NCBI RefSeq assembly: GCF_026625845.1
Contig: NZ_CP113066.1
Span: 1,116,001-1,180,000 of the forward strand
Direction of reading: 5' to 3'
Source of the DNA: Agrococcus sp. SL85
GTDB lineage: Bacteria; Actinomycetota; Actinomycetes; Actinomycetales; Microbacteriaceae
DNA: 64,000 bases
Position 1 is the first letter of the stretch. Each line of letters opens with the position of its first letter. This document shows positions 24,618-34,732 of the stretch, piece after piece. The translations under genes and the position numbers were made by a program. The notes beneath the pieces were generated by a model, which was not told the DNA's origin, did not search any database, and saw only the letters and a list, made by a program, of their open reading frames with translations.

Positions 24618-26216
24618 CTACCAGGCGCCGACCGCGTAGTCCTTCAGGAAGACGCCGAAGAGGTCCTCGCCGGCCTCGCCGCGCACGATCGGGTCGTAGA
24701 CGCGGGCGGCGCCGTCGACGAGGTCGAGGGGCGCGTGGAAGCCCTCCTCGGCCAGCCGCACCTTCGTGAAGTGCGGGCGCTCATCCGTGATCCAGCCGGT
24801 GTCGACGGCGGTCATGAGGATGCGGTCGGACTCGAACATCTCGCGCGCGCTCGTGCGCGTCAGCATGTTGAGCGCCGCCTTCGCCATGTTCGTGTGCGGG
24901 TGGCCGGGGCCCTTGTAGCCGCGGCCGAAGACGCCCTCCATCGCCGAGACGTTGACGACGTAGGTGCGGCGCGCGCCCGACGCTGCCATCGCGGGCCGCA
25001 GCTTCGACACGAGCAGGAACGGCGCCGTCATGTTCGCCAGCTGCACCTCGAGCATCTCGATCGGCTCGACCTGGTCGACGTGCTGCGTCCAGGAGTTCAC
25101 GTGCTCCTCGTCGGGCACGAGCCCGCCCGCGTCGATCGCGGTGCCCGCGGCCATGCGCTCGAGCGACGACGATCCTGCCGTCATCGCCTCGCGCGCGAGC
25201 CGCTGCGCGTCGAGCGCGTCGGCCTCGCGGGCGGCGCTCGCAAGGATCGGGTGGTTCGCCACCGAGGCGGCGAGCGCGAGCGGATGCGCGTCGTTCGTGT
25301 GGCCGAAGGTCACGAGCTCGGGCAGGGGTCCGCCGCCCGTCGACGACTCCGGCAGCGGCGCGAGCTCCGCCTGCACGAGCGGCTGGTAGGCGCCGGGGGA
25401 GCGGCGCACGGTCTGCGCCGCGTTGTTGATGAGGATGTCGAGGGGGCCGGCGCCGGCGACCTCCTCGGCGAGGCCGATGACCTGCGCCGGGTCGCGGAGG
25501 TCGATGCCCACGACCTTGAGGCGGTCGATCCACTCCGGCGCATCCGGCAGCGACGAGAAGCGCCGCACCGCGTCGCGCGGGAAGCGGGTGGTGATCGTGG
25601 TGTGGGCGCCGTCGCGCAGCAGCCGCAGCGCGATGTGCATGCCGATCTTCGCGCGGCCGCCCGTGAGCAGGGCGCGCTTGCCGGTGAGATCCGTGCGGGC
25701 GTCGCGCTTCGCGTGGCTCATCGCCGCGCAGTCGGGGCAGAGCTGGTGGTAGAACGCGTCGACGAGCGTGTACGGCTGCTTGCAGATGTAGCAGCCGCGG
25801 GCCTTCAGGAGCGTGCCGGCGGTGGGGGCCACGACGCGGGTCGCGAGCGGGATGCCCCGGGTCTCGTCGTCGATGCGGTCGGGGGCGCCCGTGGCGGTCG
25901 ACTCGACGACGGCGCGGTCGGCGGCGGCGATGCGGGCGCGCTTCTCGCGGCGACCCGCCTGCTTCACCTCGCGGAACATGCGCGCGGTCGCCTGCCGGAC
26001 GGCCACGTAGTGCGGGTCGTCGCGGTCCATGCCGTGCAGGGTGTCGAGCACGCGGATGGCGGTGGCGACGTCCTCGGCGGAGACGGTGGCCGCAGCCTCG
26101 GCGGCTGCTGCGGCCTCCGATGCGGGCGCCCCGTCGTGCGCGTCGGCGGCCGTCGCGGGCGCCTCGTCGGGGCGCGCGGGCGCACCGGAGTCGGGCTCAG
26201 CAGGGGTGGGAGGCAC
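24618..26216 (-). CDS. Zinc-ribbon SDR-family oxidoreductase
   Basis: This 532-residue protein has three parts. First comes a low-complexity acidic/Ala start and a helical segment (VAVRQATARMFREVKQAGRR). Next is a zinc ribbon near residues 135-160 (CYICKQPYTLVD...CPDC). Last is a short-chain dehydrogenase domain with cofactor motif ALLTGGRAKIGMHIA, LDILINNAAQT, an active-site region YVVNVSAMEGVF and a Tyr-x-x-x-Lys-like GYKGPGHPHTNMAK. It is longer than usual SDRs because of the N-terminal parts, which are common in actinobacteria. The substrate is unknown. A diverged 3' fragment of a second copy lies at 19087, at the island edge. Confidence 0.85.
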   Translation of the reverse strand: MPPTPAEPDSGAPARPDEAPATAADAHDGAPASEAAAAAEAAATVSAEDVATAIRVLDTLHGMDRDDPHYVAVRQATARMFREVKQAGRREKRARIAAADRAVVESTATGAPDRIDDETRGIPLATRVVAPTAGTLLKARGCYICKQPYTLVDAFYHQLCPDCAAMSHAKRDARTDLTGKRALLTGGRAKIGMHIALRLLRDGAHTTITTRFPRDAVRRFSSLPDAPEWIDRLKVVGIDLRDPAQVIGLAEEVAGAGPLDILINNAAQTVRRSPGAYQPLVQAELAPLPESSTGGGPLPELVTFGHTNDAHPLALAASVANHPILASAAREADALDAQRLAREAMTAGSSSLERMAAGTAIDAGGLVPDEEHVNSWTQHVDQVEPIEMLEVQLANMTAPFLLVSKLRPAMAASGARRTYVVNVSAMEGVFGRGYKGPGHPHTNMAKAALNMLTRTSAREMFESDRILMTAVDTGWITDERPHFTKVRLAEEGFHAPLDLVDGAARVYDPIVRGEAGEDLFGVFLKDYAVGAW

Positions 26217-26280
26217 ACGAGATCCTACCGCCGCGAAGAGCGACGGCAGGGTTCCGCCGCATCCGCGGCTGCAGGATCGC

Positions 26281-26778
26281 CTAGCGGATGGCCTGGCGGA
26301 TCGTCTGCCGCTCCTTCTCGAGCTTGCGCACGCGCCGGCCGAGCTTGAACAGCCGCACCGAGCCGAGCAGCGCCGTGATGAGCACGCCGGCGATCGCCGC
26401 GAACAGCATCGCGACGCCCAGCGGCAGGCTGAACTGCACGCCGAAGTAGGCGAACTCCGCCGGCACGTTGTTCTGCAGGATGAAGATGAGCAGCAGCACG
26501 AGGATGACGGTGCCGAGGATCAGCGCGATCCACGTGCCGCCCGAGAGCCCCTGGCGCTGGTGCTGGTCGAGCGAGGGGTCGAGCTGGATGCGCGTGGGCT
26601 CGACGCGATCGGCGGCCGGTGCGGCCGCGGTCGCTCCGCCGGTGCGGGCCGCTGCCGGGCGCTCGCCGTCGAGGCGCGCGGTGGGCGCGGTGCCCTCGGC
26701 CGGCCGGTCCCCGGGGGCCGCAGGAGCAGCGGCGGCGTCGTGCCGCCGGTCTGCGGGATCGAAGGTCTCGTTCGTCAC
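26281..26778 (-). CDS. LapA family membrane protein
   Basis: This 165-residue protein has a disordered Ala/Pro-rich N-terminal region of about 80 residues, then two membrane helices (WIALILGTVILVLLLIFILQ and LPLGVAMLFAAIAGVLITAL) and a basic C-terminal coiled coil (GRRVRKLEKERQTIRQA). NNVPAEFAYFGVQFSLPLG between the helices is the LapA/DUF1049 signature. LapA proteins take part in lipopolysaccharide assembly in Gram-negatives; in actinobacteria the role is unclear. The GTG start overlaps the stop of the diacylglycerol kinase gene (GTGA). Confidence 0.8.
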   Translation of the reverse strand: MTNETFDPADRRHDAAAAPAAPGDRPAEGTAPTARLDGERPAAARTGGATAAAPAADRVEPTRIQLDPSLDQHQRQGLSGGTWIALILGTVILVLLLIFILQNNVPAEFAYFGVQFSLPLGVAMLFAAIAGVLITALLGSVRLFKLGRRVRKLEKERQTIRQAIR

Positions 26779-27884
26779 GGCTGGCTCCTCGCTCGCGGTG
26801 GGTCGCCAGGATAGCCCCGGCCGCGGCGAGCCAGCCGGGTGCGGTCCCGGCGCTCGCGGGCGCCGCCGCGCCGGGGCTCGCGCGGCAGGCGAGCGCCGTC
26901 GGCAGGCATCCGGACGATCAGGGCCCCCGGCTCGACGGTGAGGCGGGCGGCGACGACGGCGCCGAAGTCGTCGCCGTCGAGCTGGATGGTCTGGCCGGTG
27001 CGGAAGCGCACGTCGAAGCGCCGCGCCTGCGCGAAGTGCAGGCCGCCCGGCGCGGGCACCACGCGCAGCAGCCACCGGCCCGCTCGCGTGGTGCGCAGCG
27101 GCCCGCCCAGGCTGAGGCGCGAGCCGATCCGCGCCCACGCCGCCGCCGAGCGCGGGCGGAACAGCGCCACGTCGAGCAGCCCGTCGTCGACCTCGGCGCG
27201 CGGCATGAGGAGCAGCCCGGCGGTCAGCGTGCCGCAGTTGCCGACGATCACGGTGTGCGCCCGCACCGACCGCGCGCGGCCGCCGTCGATCCGGTAGTGC
27301 AGGAAGAGCTGGGCGTCGCCGAGGATCGAGCGCGCGATCGGATCGACGTACGCCGCCCAGCCGATCCGTCGCTTGAGCGCCGCGTCCGTGTTCGCGGCCA
27401 TGCTCGCGTCGAGCCCGATGCCCGCCATGACGACGAACCGATGCGTCGTGCGCCCGCCGTCCTCGCGCTCGAGCCGCGCGACGGCGAGGTCGACGGCACG
27501 ATCGACCCCGGCGAAGGCCGTCGCGACCGAGCTGCGCAGGTCGGCGAGCGGGAGGCCGAGGTTCCTCGCGAGCAGGTTGCCGGTGCCGGAGGGCGCGAGC
27601 GCGACGGGGATGCCGGTGCCCCGCAGCGCCGTGGCGGTCACGCGCACCGTGCCGTCGCCGCCGGCGACGAGCACCACCGCGGGGCCTCCTGCGGCGGCCG
27701 CGGCGGCCGCCTCGGCGCCGCCGTCGTGCGCGGCCGTGGGGTACCAGCGGGCCGGCGCCCAGCCGTGCGCCGCCTCCGCTTCGCGGAGGAGCGGCTCCAG
27801 CCGCCGCCGATCCGCCTTGCCGGGGTGATGCACGACCGCGACGTGCGGCCCGGCCACGCCGGGCTCGTGCTCGTGGTGCGCCAT
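26775..27884 (-). CDS. Diacylglycerol kinase family lipid kinase
   Basis: This 369-residue enzyme phosphorylates diacylglycerol or a related lipid using ATP. The N-terminal nucleotide domain has VVLVAGGDGTVR (GGDGT catalytic loop) and LAPSGTGNLLARNLGLP; the C-terminal domain includes GLLDVALFRP and TIQLDGDDFGAV, the second conserved GD pair. The last 35 residues are very basic (RGGARERRDRTRLARRGRG) and may bind membrane or nucleic acid. It is coupled to the LapA gene by a GTGA overlap, consistent with a membrane-lipid role. It diverges from the helicase gene. Confidence 0.88.
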   Translation of the reverse strand: MAHHEHEPGVAGPHVAVVHHPGKADRRRLEPLLREAEAAHGWAPARWYPTAAHDGGAEAAAAAAAGGPAVVLVAGGDGTVRVTATALRGTGIPVALAPSGTGNLLARNLGLPLADLRSSVATAFAGVDRAVDLAVARLEREDGGRTTHRFVVMAGIGLDASMAANTDAALKRRIGWAAYVDPIARSILGDAQLFLHYRIDGGRARSVRAHTVIVGNCGTLTAGLLLMPRAEVDDGLLDVALFRPRSAAAWARIGSRLSLGGPLRTTRAGRWLLRVVPAPGGLHFAQARRFDVRFRTGQTIQLDGDDFGAVVAARLTVEPGALIVRMPADGARLPREPRRGGARERRDRTRLARRGRGYPGDPPRARSQP

Positions 27885-27974
27885 GCGGCGACGGTACGCC
27901 GGTCCGCTGGCAGCTCGGCCGTCCCGGGCGCCGCCGCCAGGCGTCGCCGCCGCGCATGCGACAGACTCGACGCG

Positions 27975-30467
27975 ATGCCCCTCCTCGACCACGCCCCCAG
28001 CCCCTGGGATCCCGACGCCGCCTTCGACGCCTTCGCGGCCTGGGCGCTCGAGGAGCGCGGGCTCAGCCTCTACCCGGCGCAGGAGGAGGCGGTGCTCGAG
28101 ATCGTCACCGGCGCGAACGTCATCCTCTCCACGCCCACCGGCACCGGCAAGTCGCTCGTCGCGATCGGCGCGCACTTCGCGGCGCTCGCGCAGGGACAGC
28201 GCTCCTTCTACACCGCGCCGATCAAGGCGCTCGTGAGCGAGAAGTTCTTCCAGCTCGTGGAGGTCTTCGGTGCCGAGAGCGTGGGGATGGTCACGGGCGA
28301 CTCGAGCGTCAACGCCGACGCCCCGATCATCTGCTGCACCGCCGAGATCCTCGCCAACCTCGCGCTCCGCAACGGCGAGCAGACCGACGTCGGCCAGGTC
28401 GTCATGGACGAGTTCCACTTCTTCGCCGACTCGCAGCGCGGCTGGGCGTGGCAGGTGCCCCTGCTCACGCTGCCGCAGGCGCAGTTCATCCTCATGTCGG
28501 CCACGCTCGGCGACGTCACCCGCATCGCCGACGACCTGAGCACCTCCACCCGCCGCGAGACCGCGCAGGTCACGGGCGTCGAGCGGCCCGTGCCGCTGCA
28601 CTTCGAGTACGCGCTCACGCCCGTGCACGAGACGATCGAGGAGCTCCTCGCCACGCAGCGCGCGCCCATCTACATCGTGCACTTCGCGCAGGCCGCGGCG
28701 CTCGAGCGGGCGCAGGCGCTCACCTCGACGAAGGTCGTGAGCCGCGAGCAGCGCGACGCGATCGCCGAGGCGATCGGCGACTTCCGCTTCACGACGCGCT
28801 TCGGCCAGACGCTCTCGCGGCTCGTGCGCGCCGGCATCGGCGTGCACCACGCCGGCATGCTGCCGAAGTACCGCCGCCTCGTCGAGCAGCTCGCGCAGCA
28901 GGGCCTCCTGCGCGTCATCTGCGGCACCGACACCCTCGGCGTCGGCATCAACGTGCCCATCCGCACGGTGCTGCTCACGGGTCTCACGAAGTTCGACGGG
29001 CAGCGGATGCGGCACCTCACTGCCCGCGAGTTCCACCAGATCGCGGGCCGCGCGGGCCGCGCCGGCTACGACACCGCCGGCACCGTCGTCGCGCAGGCGC
29101 CCGAGCACGAGGCCGAGAACGCCAAGATGCTCGAGAAGGCGGGCGACGACCCGAAGAAGCGGCGGAAGCTCGTGCGCAAGAAGGCGCCGGAGGGCTTCGT
29201 CTCGTGGGGGAAGCCCTCGTTCGAGAAGCTCATCGACGCGGAGCCCGAGCCGCTGCAGCCGCAGATGCAGGTGAGCCACTCGATGCTGCTGAACGTGATC
29301 GGCCGCGGCGGCGACGCCTTCGCCGACATGCGCGATCTCATCCGCGCCTCCCACGGCACGCGCCGCGAGCAGCTGGCGCTCGAGCGGCGGGCGCTCGCGA
29401 TCTACCGCACCCTCCGCACCGCGGGCATCGTCGAGCAGCACGACACCGCGCCGCGCATCCGCCTCACCGTCGACCTGCCGCCCGACTTCGCGCTCAACCA
29501 GCCGCTGTCGCCCTTCGCGCTCGAGGTCATCGACGTGCTCGAGCCCGCCTCGCCCACGCACGCGCTCGACGTCGTCTCGGTCATCGAGGCCACCCTCGAC
29601 GACCCGCGGCCGATCCTCGCGCAGCAGCAGTTCCTCGCCCGCGGCGAGGCGGTGGCGGCGATGAAGGCCGACGGCATCGAGTACGAGGAGCGCATGGCGC
29701 TGCTCGAGGAGATCACGCATCCGAAGCCGCTCGAGGAGCTGCTGCGGGAGGCGCTCGCGGTGTTCGCGTCGTCGCAGCCGTGGGTGGGCGACTTCGCGCT
29801 GTCGCCGAAGAGCGTCGTGCGCGACATGTGGGAGCGGGCGATGACCTTCGCCGACTACGTGCAGCACTACGGGCTCTCGCGCTCCGAGGGGCTCGTGCTG
29901 CGCTACCTCTCGGATGCGTACCGCGCGATCCGGCAGACGGTGCCGGAGGAGGCGAAGGGCGAGGAGCTGCTCGACCTCATCGAGTGGCTGGGCAGCGTCG
30001 TGCGGCAGGTCGACTCGAGCCTGCTCGACGAGTGGGAGGAGCTGCTGCACCCGACCGCTCCCGGGGAGGCGCCGATCGCGCCGCCGCCCCCGCCCTCGGT
30101 CGTCGCGAACCCGCGCGCCTTCCGGGTGCTCGTGCGCAACGAGCTGTTCCGTCGCGTGCAGCTGGCCGCGCTCGACCGCGCCGACGACCTCGGCGAGCTC
30201 GACGCCGCCTCCGGCTGGGACGCCGCGGCCTGGGGCGAGGCGCTCGACGCCTACTTCGACGAGCACGACGCGATCGGCACGGGCGCGGAGGCGCGCAGCA
30301 GCCGGATGCTCGTCGTCGGCGAGGGCGTCGACACCTGGGAGGTGCAGCAGATCCTCGCCGACCCTGCGGGCGACCACGACTGGCGCATCTGGGCCTCGGT
30401 CGACCTCGCGGCCTCCGCGGAGTCCGGCGCCGCGGTCGTGCGCGTCACCCGCGTCGGTCGCCTGTAG
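27975..30467 (+). CDS. Ski2-like DEAD/DEAH-box helicase with DUF3516
   Basis: This 830-residue helicase has motif I STPTGTGKS (about residues 51-59), motif II DEFH, motif III SAT, and motif VI HQIAGRAGRAG. The second RecA domain includes GIGVHHAGMLPKYRRLVEQL. The C-terminal 300 residues (from about LRASHGTRREQ) are the DUF3516 domain found in actinobacterial RNA/DNA helicases of this type. It probably unwinds RNA or DNA duplexes. The ATG at 27975 starts MPLLDHAPS. It is divergent from the lipid kinase and ends 6 bp from the convergent M20 hydrolase gene. Confidence 0.92.
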   Translation: MPLLDHAPSPWDPDAAFDAFAAWALEERGLSLYPAQEEAVLEIVTGANVILSTPTGTGKSLVAIGAHFAALAQGQRSFYTAPIKALVSEKFFQLVEVFGAESVGMVTGDSSVNADAPIICCTAEILANLALRNGEQTDVGQVVMDEFHFFADSQRGWAWQVPLLTLPQAQFILMSATLGDVTRIADDLSTSTRRETAQVTGVERPVPLHFEYALTPVHETIEELLATQRAPIYIVHFAQAAALERAQALTSTKVVSREQRDAIAEAIGDFRFTTRFGQTLSRLVRAGIGVHHAGMLPKYRRLVEQLAQQGLLRVICGTDTLGVGINVPIRTVLLTGLTKFDGQRMRHLTAREFHQIAGRAGRAGYDTAGTVVAQAPEHEAENAKMLEKAGDDPKKRRKLVRKKAPEGFVSWGKPSFEKLIDAEPEPLQPQMQVSHSMLLNVIGRGGDAFADMRDLIRASHGTRREQLALERRALAIYRTLRTAGIVEQHDTAPRIRLTVDLPPDFALNQPLSPFALEVIDVLEPASPTHALDVVSVIEATLDDPRPILAQQQFLARGEAVAAMKADGIEYEERMALLEEITHPKPLEELLREALAVFASSQPWVGDFALSPKSVVRDMWERAMTFADYVQHYGLSRSEGLVLRYLSDAYRAIRQTVPEEAKGEELLDLIEWLGSVVRQVDSSLLDEWEELLHPTAPGEAPIAPPPPPSVVANPRAFRVLVRNELFRRVQLAALDRADDLGELDAASGWDAAAWGEALDAYFDEHDAIGTGAEARSSRMLVVGEGVDTWEVQQILADPAGDHDWRIWASVDLAASAESGAAVVRVTRVGRL

Positions 30468-30473
30468 GGGGCG

Positions 30474-31730
30474 CTAGAGGCCGGGCACGAAGGCGGCCTC
30501 GGCGCCCAGCTCGCCCGCGACGAGCCGCGCCGTCACCTCGGTGAGGAGCGCGACGCCCGCGAGCGCGTCCTCGTCGCTCGTCGCCTCGCCCTCGTTGTGC
30601 GAGATGCCCTCGATGCTCGGCACGAAGAGCATCACGGTGGGCGCGACGTCCTTCATGTTCGTGGAGTCGTGGCCCGCGACCGTCATCGTCCTCGCGTGCG
30701 AGAGCCCGAGCCCCTCGGCCGCCGAGCGCGCGAGCTCGACGCCCTCCGGCTGGTACGACAGCAGCCCCCACCGGTGCGTGAGCCGCTGCTCGACGCGCAC
30801 GCGGGCCCGCTCCTCGATCTGCGCGATGCGCTCCTGCAGCAGCGCGTCCGCGCGCTCGAGCACGCCCTCGTCGGGGGAGCGGAGGTCGAGGTTGATCTCG
30901 ACGCGGCGCGCGACGGTCACGGGGGAGTTGGGCGCGAGCTCCAGCTCCGAGACGGAGGAGTGGAGCATGCCCGCCGGCAGCTCCTCGGTGAGCTCCCGCG
31001 CGGCCACGATGAGGAGGGCCGCGCCGTACAGGGCGTCCCGCCGGTCGGCCATGATCGTCGAGCCCGTGTGGCTCTGCTCGCCGTGCACGACGATGCGGCG
31101 CTTGCTGGCCGCCCACGTGCGATCCACGAGCCCGATCGTCGTGCCCGACTCCTCGAGGCCGCGGCCCTGCTCGATGTGGATCTCGGCGTAGGCGGCGACC
31201 GGAGGCACCGCGAGGTCGAGGGCGTCGCCGGGAGCGGCGATCGCCTGGGCGACGGTGGCGCCCGCGCGGTCGGTCGCGGCGAGGGCCGCCTCGAGCGGCA
31301 GCGCCCCGGTGAGCACCGAGGAGCCCATCATGCTGGGCGTGAAGCGGCTGCCCTCCTCGTTGAACCAGTTGACGACCGCGAGGTTGCACGCGGCTGCCAG
31401 CTCGCCCGCGCGCACGCGCCGCACGACCTCGCGGGCCGCGTGCGCGGCCGCGAGCACGCCGTAGGCGCCGTCGAAGCGGCCCGCGAGCGGCTGCGAGTCG
31501 AGGTGCGAGCCCACGAGCACGTAGGGGGCGCCCGGCACGAGCTCGACGATGCCGTACTGGTTCGAGATCGCGTCGTGCCGCACCGCGAAGCCCTCGGCCT
31601 CGAGCCAGCCGCGGAACCACGCGCGCACGGCGTGGTCCTCCGCCGTGCCCGCCTCGCGCTCGACGCCGCCGCCCGGCGTCGCCCCGTGCGCCGACATGGC
31701 GGCGAAGTCCTCGAGGAAGTCGGTGTGCAT
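30474..31730 (-). CDS. M20 family amidohydrolase (allantoate / N-carbamoyl amino acid hydrolase-like)
   Basis: This 418-residue metal-dependent hydrolase has the metal ligands of the allantoate amidohydrolase / carbamoylase group in GSHLDSQPLAGRFDGAYGVL, NEEGSRFTPSMMGS, EIHIEQGRGLEESG and the C-terminal AGHDSTNM. The dimerisation domain follows VHGEQSHTGSTIM. It would open ureido or carbamoyl amide bonds in the cytoplasm. A strong AGGAGG ribosome site precedes the ATG at 31730. It lies 70 bp after the amidohydrolase gene on the same strand and beside a PucR-type regulator, so a purine or amide catabolic role is plausible. Confidence 0.85.
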   Translation of the reverse strand: MHTDFLEDFAAMSAHGATPGGGVEREAGTAEDHAVRAWFRGWLEAEGFAVRHDAISNQYGIVELVPGAPYVLVGSHLDSQPLAGRFDGAYGVLAAAHAAREVVRRVRAGELAAACNLAVVNWFNEEGSRFTPSMMGSSVLTGALPLEAALAATDRAGATVAQAIAAPGDALDLAVPPVAAYAEIHIEQGRGLEESGTTIGLVDRTWAASKRRIVVHGEQSHTGSTIMADRRDALYGAALLIVAARELTEELPAGMLHSSVSELELAPNSPVTVARRVEINLDLRSPDEGVLERADALLQERIAQIEERARVRVEQRLTHRWGLLSYQPEGVELARSAAEGLGLSHARTMTVAGHDSTNMKDVAPTVMLFVPSIEGISHNEGEATSDEDALAGVALLTEVTARLVAGELGAEAAFVPGL

Positions 31731-31800
31731 GTGCCCTCCTTGGCGTGCGCCGCGCGTGCGGCGGTGTCCTGCTGCGCCGCCGGTGCGGCGACGCGGATGC

Positions 31801-33439
31801 TCAGCGCTCGTCGAGCGCGCCGTGCACGGCCTCGCCGCCCACGAGCGTCGCGACCACGTCGATCGCGCCGATGCGATCGGCGGCGACCGCGCGCGGGTCG
31901 TCGCCGAGCACCACGAGGTCGGCGAGCGCGCCGCGCGCGAGCACGCCCTTGCGGCCGCCCCACCCCGTCGCCTCCGCCGCGCCGACGGTGCAGGCCCGGA
32001 GGGCCTCCGCCACGGTGAGGCGCTCGTCCGGGCCGTACTGCGCGCCCGACTGCGTCGCCCGCTCGACGAACGACTGCACGACGCGCAGCGGCTCGCCCGG
32101 CGCCACCGGGCGATCCGAGAGCGCCGGCCAGCACCGCGCCCGCCCGCAGCACGCTCGCCGCGGGGTAGGAGCGCGCGGTGCGCTCGGCGCCGAGCTTCTC
32201 GGCCATGCCGTCGCCGAACTCGGCGATGAACCGCGGCTGCGGCACGAGGGCCACGCCGAGCCTCGCCATCCGGGTCAGCTGGTCGGGCCGCACCACGCCG
32301 CCGTGCTCGATGCGGCTGGGCATCGCGGCGCGGCCGTGCTCGGCCTGCGCCTCCTCGACGAGGTCGAGGGCGTAGTCGACGGCGGCGTCGCCGATCGCGT
32401 GGAGCGCGAGCGCCCAGCCGCCGCCCGCGGCGTCGAGCACGCGCCGCCGCATCGTGGCCGGGTCGCCCAGCAGGTAGCCGTGGTTGCCGTGGTCGTGCTC
32501 GTAGTCCTCGGTCATCGCGGCGGTCGAGCCCAGCAGCGAGCCGTCGGTGAAGACCTTGACGGGCCCGAGCTGGAGCAGCTCGTCGCCGATGCCCGAGCGC
32601 AGCCCGCCCGTCAGGCCGATCGCGCGGGGGTCGTCGGCGTGGCCGCCGAGCTCGTGCAGCGCATCGAGCGTGACCATCGCCTGCATCCGGGTGCGCAGCA
32701 GGCCGCGCTCCAGGGCGCCCTGGTAGCCGGCGAGCTCGCGCGGGCTGTGGCCGATCCAGCCGCCGACGGTGCCGGCGTCGGTCACCGAGGTGAGGCCCTC
32801 GCGCGCGTACTGGGCGGTGGCCCGGCCCAGCGCGTCCTCGATCGCCCGCAGCGGATCGGGCAGGAGCACGTCCTGCACGAGCCGCATCGCGTTCTCCTCC
32901 AGGAGTCCCGTGGGCCTGCCCCGCTCGTCGCGGACGATGACGCCGCCCTCCGGATCGTCGCGCGGGCCGTCGTCGACGCCGATGCGCCGCAGCCCCTCGC
33001 CGCTGAGGGTCGCCGCGTGCCCGGAGGCGTGCTTGAGCCACACGGGCCGGCCGCCGGCAGCGCGGTCGAGGCCGTCGCGGTCGACCCCTCCGCGGATGCC
33101 GAGGGGGTTGAAGCCGGAGGCGATGATCCACTCGTCGTCGGTGGGCGCTGGCGACGCTGCCGCCGCGATGCGGTCGAGGACGCCCTCGGCCGTGCGCTCC
33201 TGCGCGAGGTCGACCTCGGCGAGCGACTGCCCGAACCAGACGCTGTGCGCGTGGGCGTCGACGAAGCCGGGCAGCAGGGTGGCACCCTGCGCGTCGAGCA
33301 CGACGTCGGCCGAGGCGCCGTCGAGCTCCTCGTCGAGCCCGATCACGCGGCCGGCCCAGATGCCGATCCTGCGGGCCGTCGGGCGCTCGGGATCCATGGT
33401 GCGGATCCGGGCGTCCTCGATGATCGCGTCGATGCGCAC
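31801..33439 (-). pseudogene. YtcJ-like amidohydrolase with a 1-base frameshift
   Basis: The protein begins at a GTG (33437-33439, GAGGAGG upstream) and shows the metal-dependent amidohydrolase pattern: LLPGFVDAHAHSVWFG, GPVKVFTDGSLLGS, LALHAIGDAAVDYALDLVEE and RIEHGGVVRPDQL. Near 32117-32123 the frame shifts by one inserted base; the rest (SDRPVAPGEPLRVVQSFVER, TVAEALRACTVGAAEATGWG, GALADLVVLGDD) follows in the next frame to 31801. Corrected length is about 545 residues, normal for COG1574. It is the first gene of a catabolic pair with the M20 hydrolase. The frameshift may be real or a sequence error. Confidence 0.82.
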
Positions 33440-33461
33440 GGGGCCTCCTCGGGTCGTGCCT

Positions 33462-33494
33462 CCATTGAATCTGGGCGATCTGCCGCCGACAATG
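33462..33494. promoter_or_regulatory. CCATTGA...ACAATG inverted element in a divergent promoter region
   Basis: CATTG (33463-33467) and CAATG (33490-33494) face each other across 22 bp, in the 90-bp gap between the amidohydrolase and the PucR-type regulator. The same half-sites, ACAAT (34750-34754) and CCATTGA (34782-34788), occur before the MHS transporter gene in the opposite order. They are candidate binding sites for the local regulator. Confidence 0.3.
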
Positions 33495-33529
33495 CGAGAC
33501 GAGCACGGGATCAGCGCCGTAGGCTGTGC

Positions 33530-34732
33530 ATGCGCACAAGCGCGCTCGACGCGAGGAACGAGGCGGCAGCGATGGTGGCAGCGGATGGCGCGGCGTCGGA
33601 GCAGTGGCAGCGGCTGGTGGATCGGCTCGACGCCCAGATGGACGCGATCGTCGACGACTTCATGGCCGAGCTCGGCGAGCGGGGCCGCTACGACCGCGAC
33701 GCAGTGGGCGAGCAGGACCTCCGCGACACGGCCGCCGACACCCTGCGGATGCTCGTCGCGCGGCTCGGGGGCAGGGCGCCCACCCACGAGGAGGCGGTGC
33801 TCGCCACCTCGCTCGGCGTGCGGCGCGCGCGCCAGGGCGTGCCGCTCGACGCGCTCCTGGAGGCCGTGCGGCTCGACTTCCGCGTCCTCTGGCGCTGGCT
33901 CACCCGGCTCGCGGGCGAGGGACAGGACGCCGTGCTCGTCGCGCAGGTGGAGCGGGTCCTGACGGTCGTCGAGGGATACGTCGACGAGGTGCAGCAGTCG
34001 TTCCTGCTGGAGCGCGCCGCCATGCAGCGCGACGCGCGGCTCGCGACCGAGCGCCACCTCGCGCGGCTCCTGAGCGGCGACGCCCCGGGCGCGGCGGCGG
34101 TCGAGGCGATCGCGCAGGGGCTCGGCGTGGATCCCCAGGCGCGGTTCGACCTCGTGGCGGTGCCCGTCGACCGGATCGAGGCGGCGCAGCGGGCGCTCGC
34201 CGCGCGGCTCGCCGCCGGCAGCGCGTTCGCCGGGGCGCTCGGCGACGCCTACTGCGTCTTCCAGGTGCAGGGCGGCCACGCCCTCGACGCGGGCCTCGAG
34301 GGGCTGCCCGGCGTCCGGCTGCCCGGGCTCCGCGGCCTCTCGGCGGTGGCGCTCGCGGCCCGCTCGGCGCTGCCGCTGCTCGCGGCGCTGCCCGACGGCT
34401 CGGGCATGCTCGACCTCGAGGAGCTGTGGCCCCACGTGGCCGCGCACCGGCTCGCAGCGCTCGTGCCGGGCTTCCTGCAGGATCGCGCATCCGGCCTCGA
34501 CGCCCTCACCGACTACCAGCGCGGCGCGATCCTGAGCACGGTGCGCGCCTACCTCGCCACGGGCTCCGTGCACGCGACGGCCGGGCGGCTGTTCTGCCAT
34601 CGCAACACGGTGCTGAACCGGCTCGCGGCGTTCCGGGATCGCACGGAGCTGGATGTGCAGGTGCCCGTACAGGCATCGCTGGCGCAGGTGCTGCTCGCGG
34701 CGCACGGCGACGCCGTCGCGCGCGCGGTCTGA
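33530..34732 (+). CDS. PucR-family transcriptional regulator
   Basis: This 400-residue regulator has a helical N-terminal domain (QWQRLVDRLDAQMDAIVDDF, RRARQGVPLDALLEAVRLDF) like the RsbRD-N/CdaR sensor type, a middle GGDEF-like region, and the C-terminal PucR helix-turn-helix YLATGSVHATAGRLFCHRNT followed by VLNRLAAFRDRTELDVQ. It likely controls the divergent amidohydrolase/M20 operon and the downstream transporter. ATG 33530 is used; ATG 33572 is an alternative that would remove 14 residues. The signal is unknown. Confidence 0.85.
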   Translation: MRTSALDARNEAAAMVAADGAASEQWQRLVDRLDAQMDAIVDDFMAELGERGRYDRDAVGEQDLRDTAADTLRMLVARLGGRAPTHEEAVLATSLGVRRARQGVPLDALLEAVRLDFRVLWRWLTRLAGEGQDAVLVAQVERVLTVVEGYVDEVQQSFLLERAAMQRDARLATERHLARLLSGDAPGAAAVEAIAQGLGVDPQARFDLVAVPVDRIEAAQRALAARLAAGSAFAGALGDAYCVFQVQGGHALDAGLEGLPGVRLPGLRGLSAVALAARSALPLLAALPDGSGMLDLEELWPHVAAHRLAALVPGFLQDRASGLDALTDYQRGAILSTVRAYLATGSVHATAGRLFCHRNTVLNRLAAFRDRTELDVQVPVQASLAQVLLAAHGDAVARAV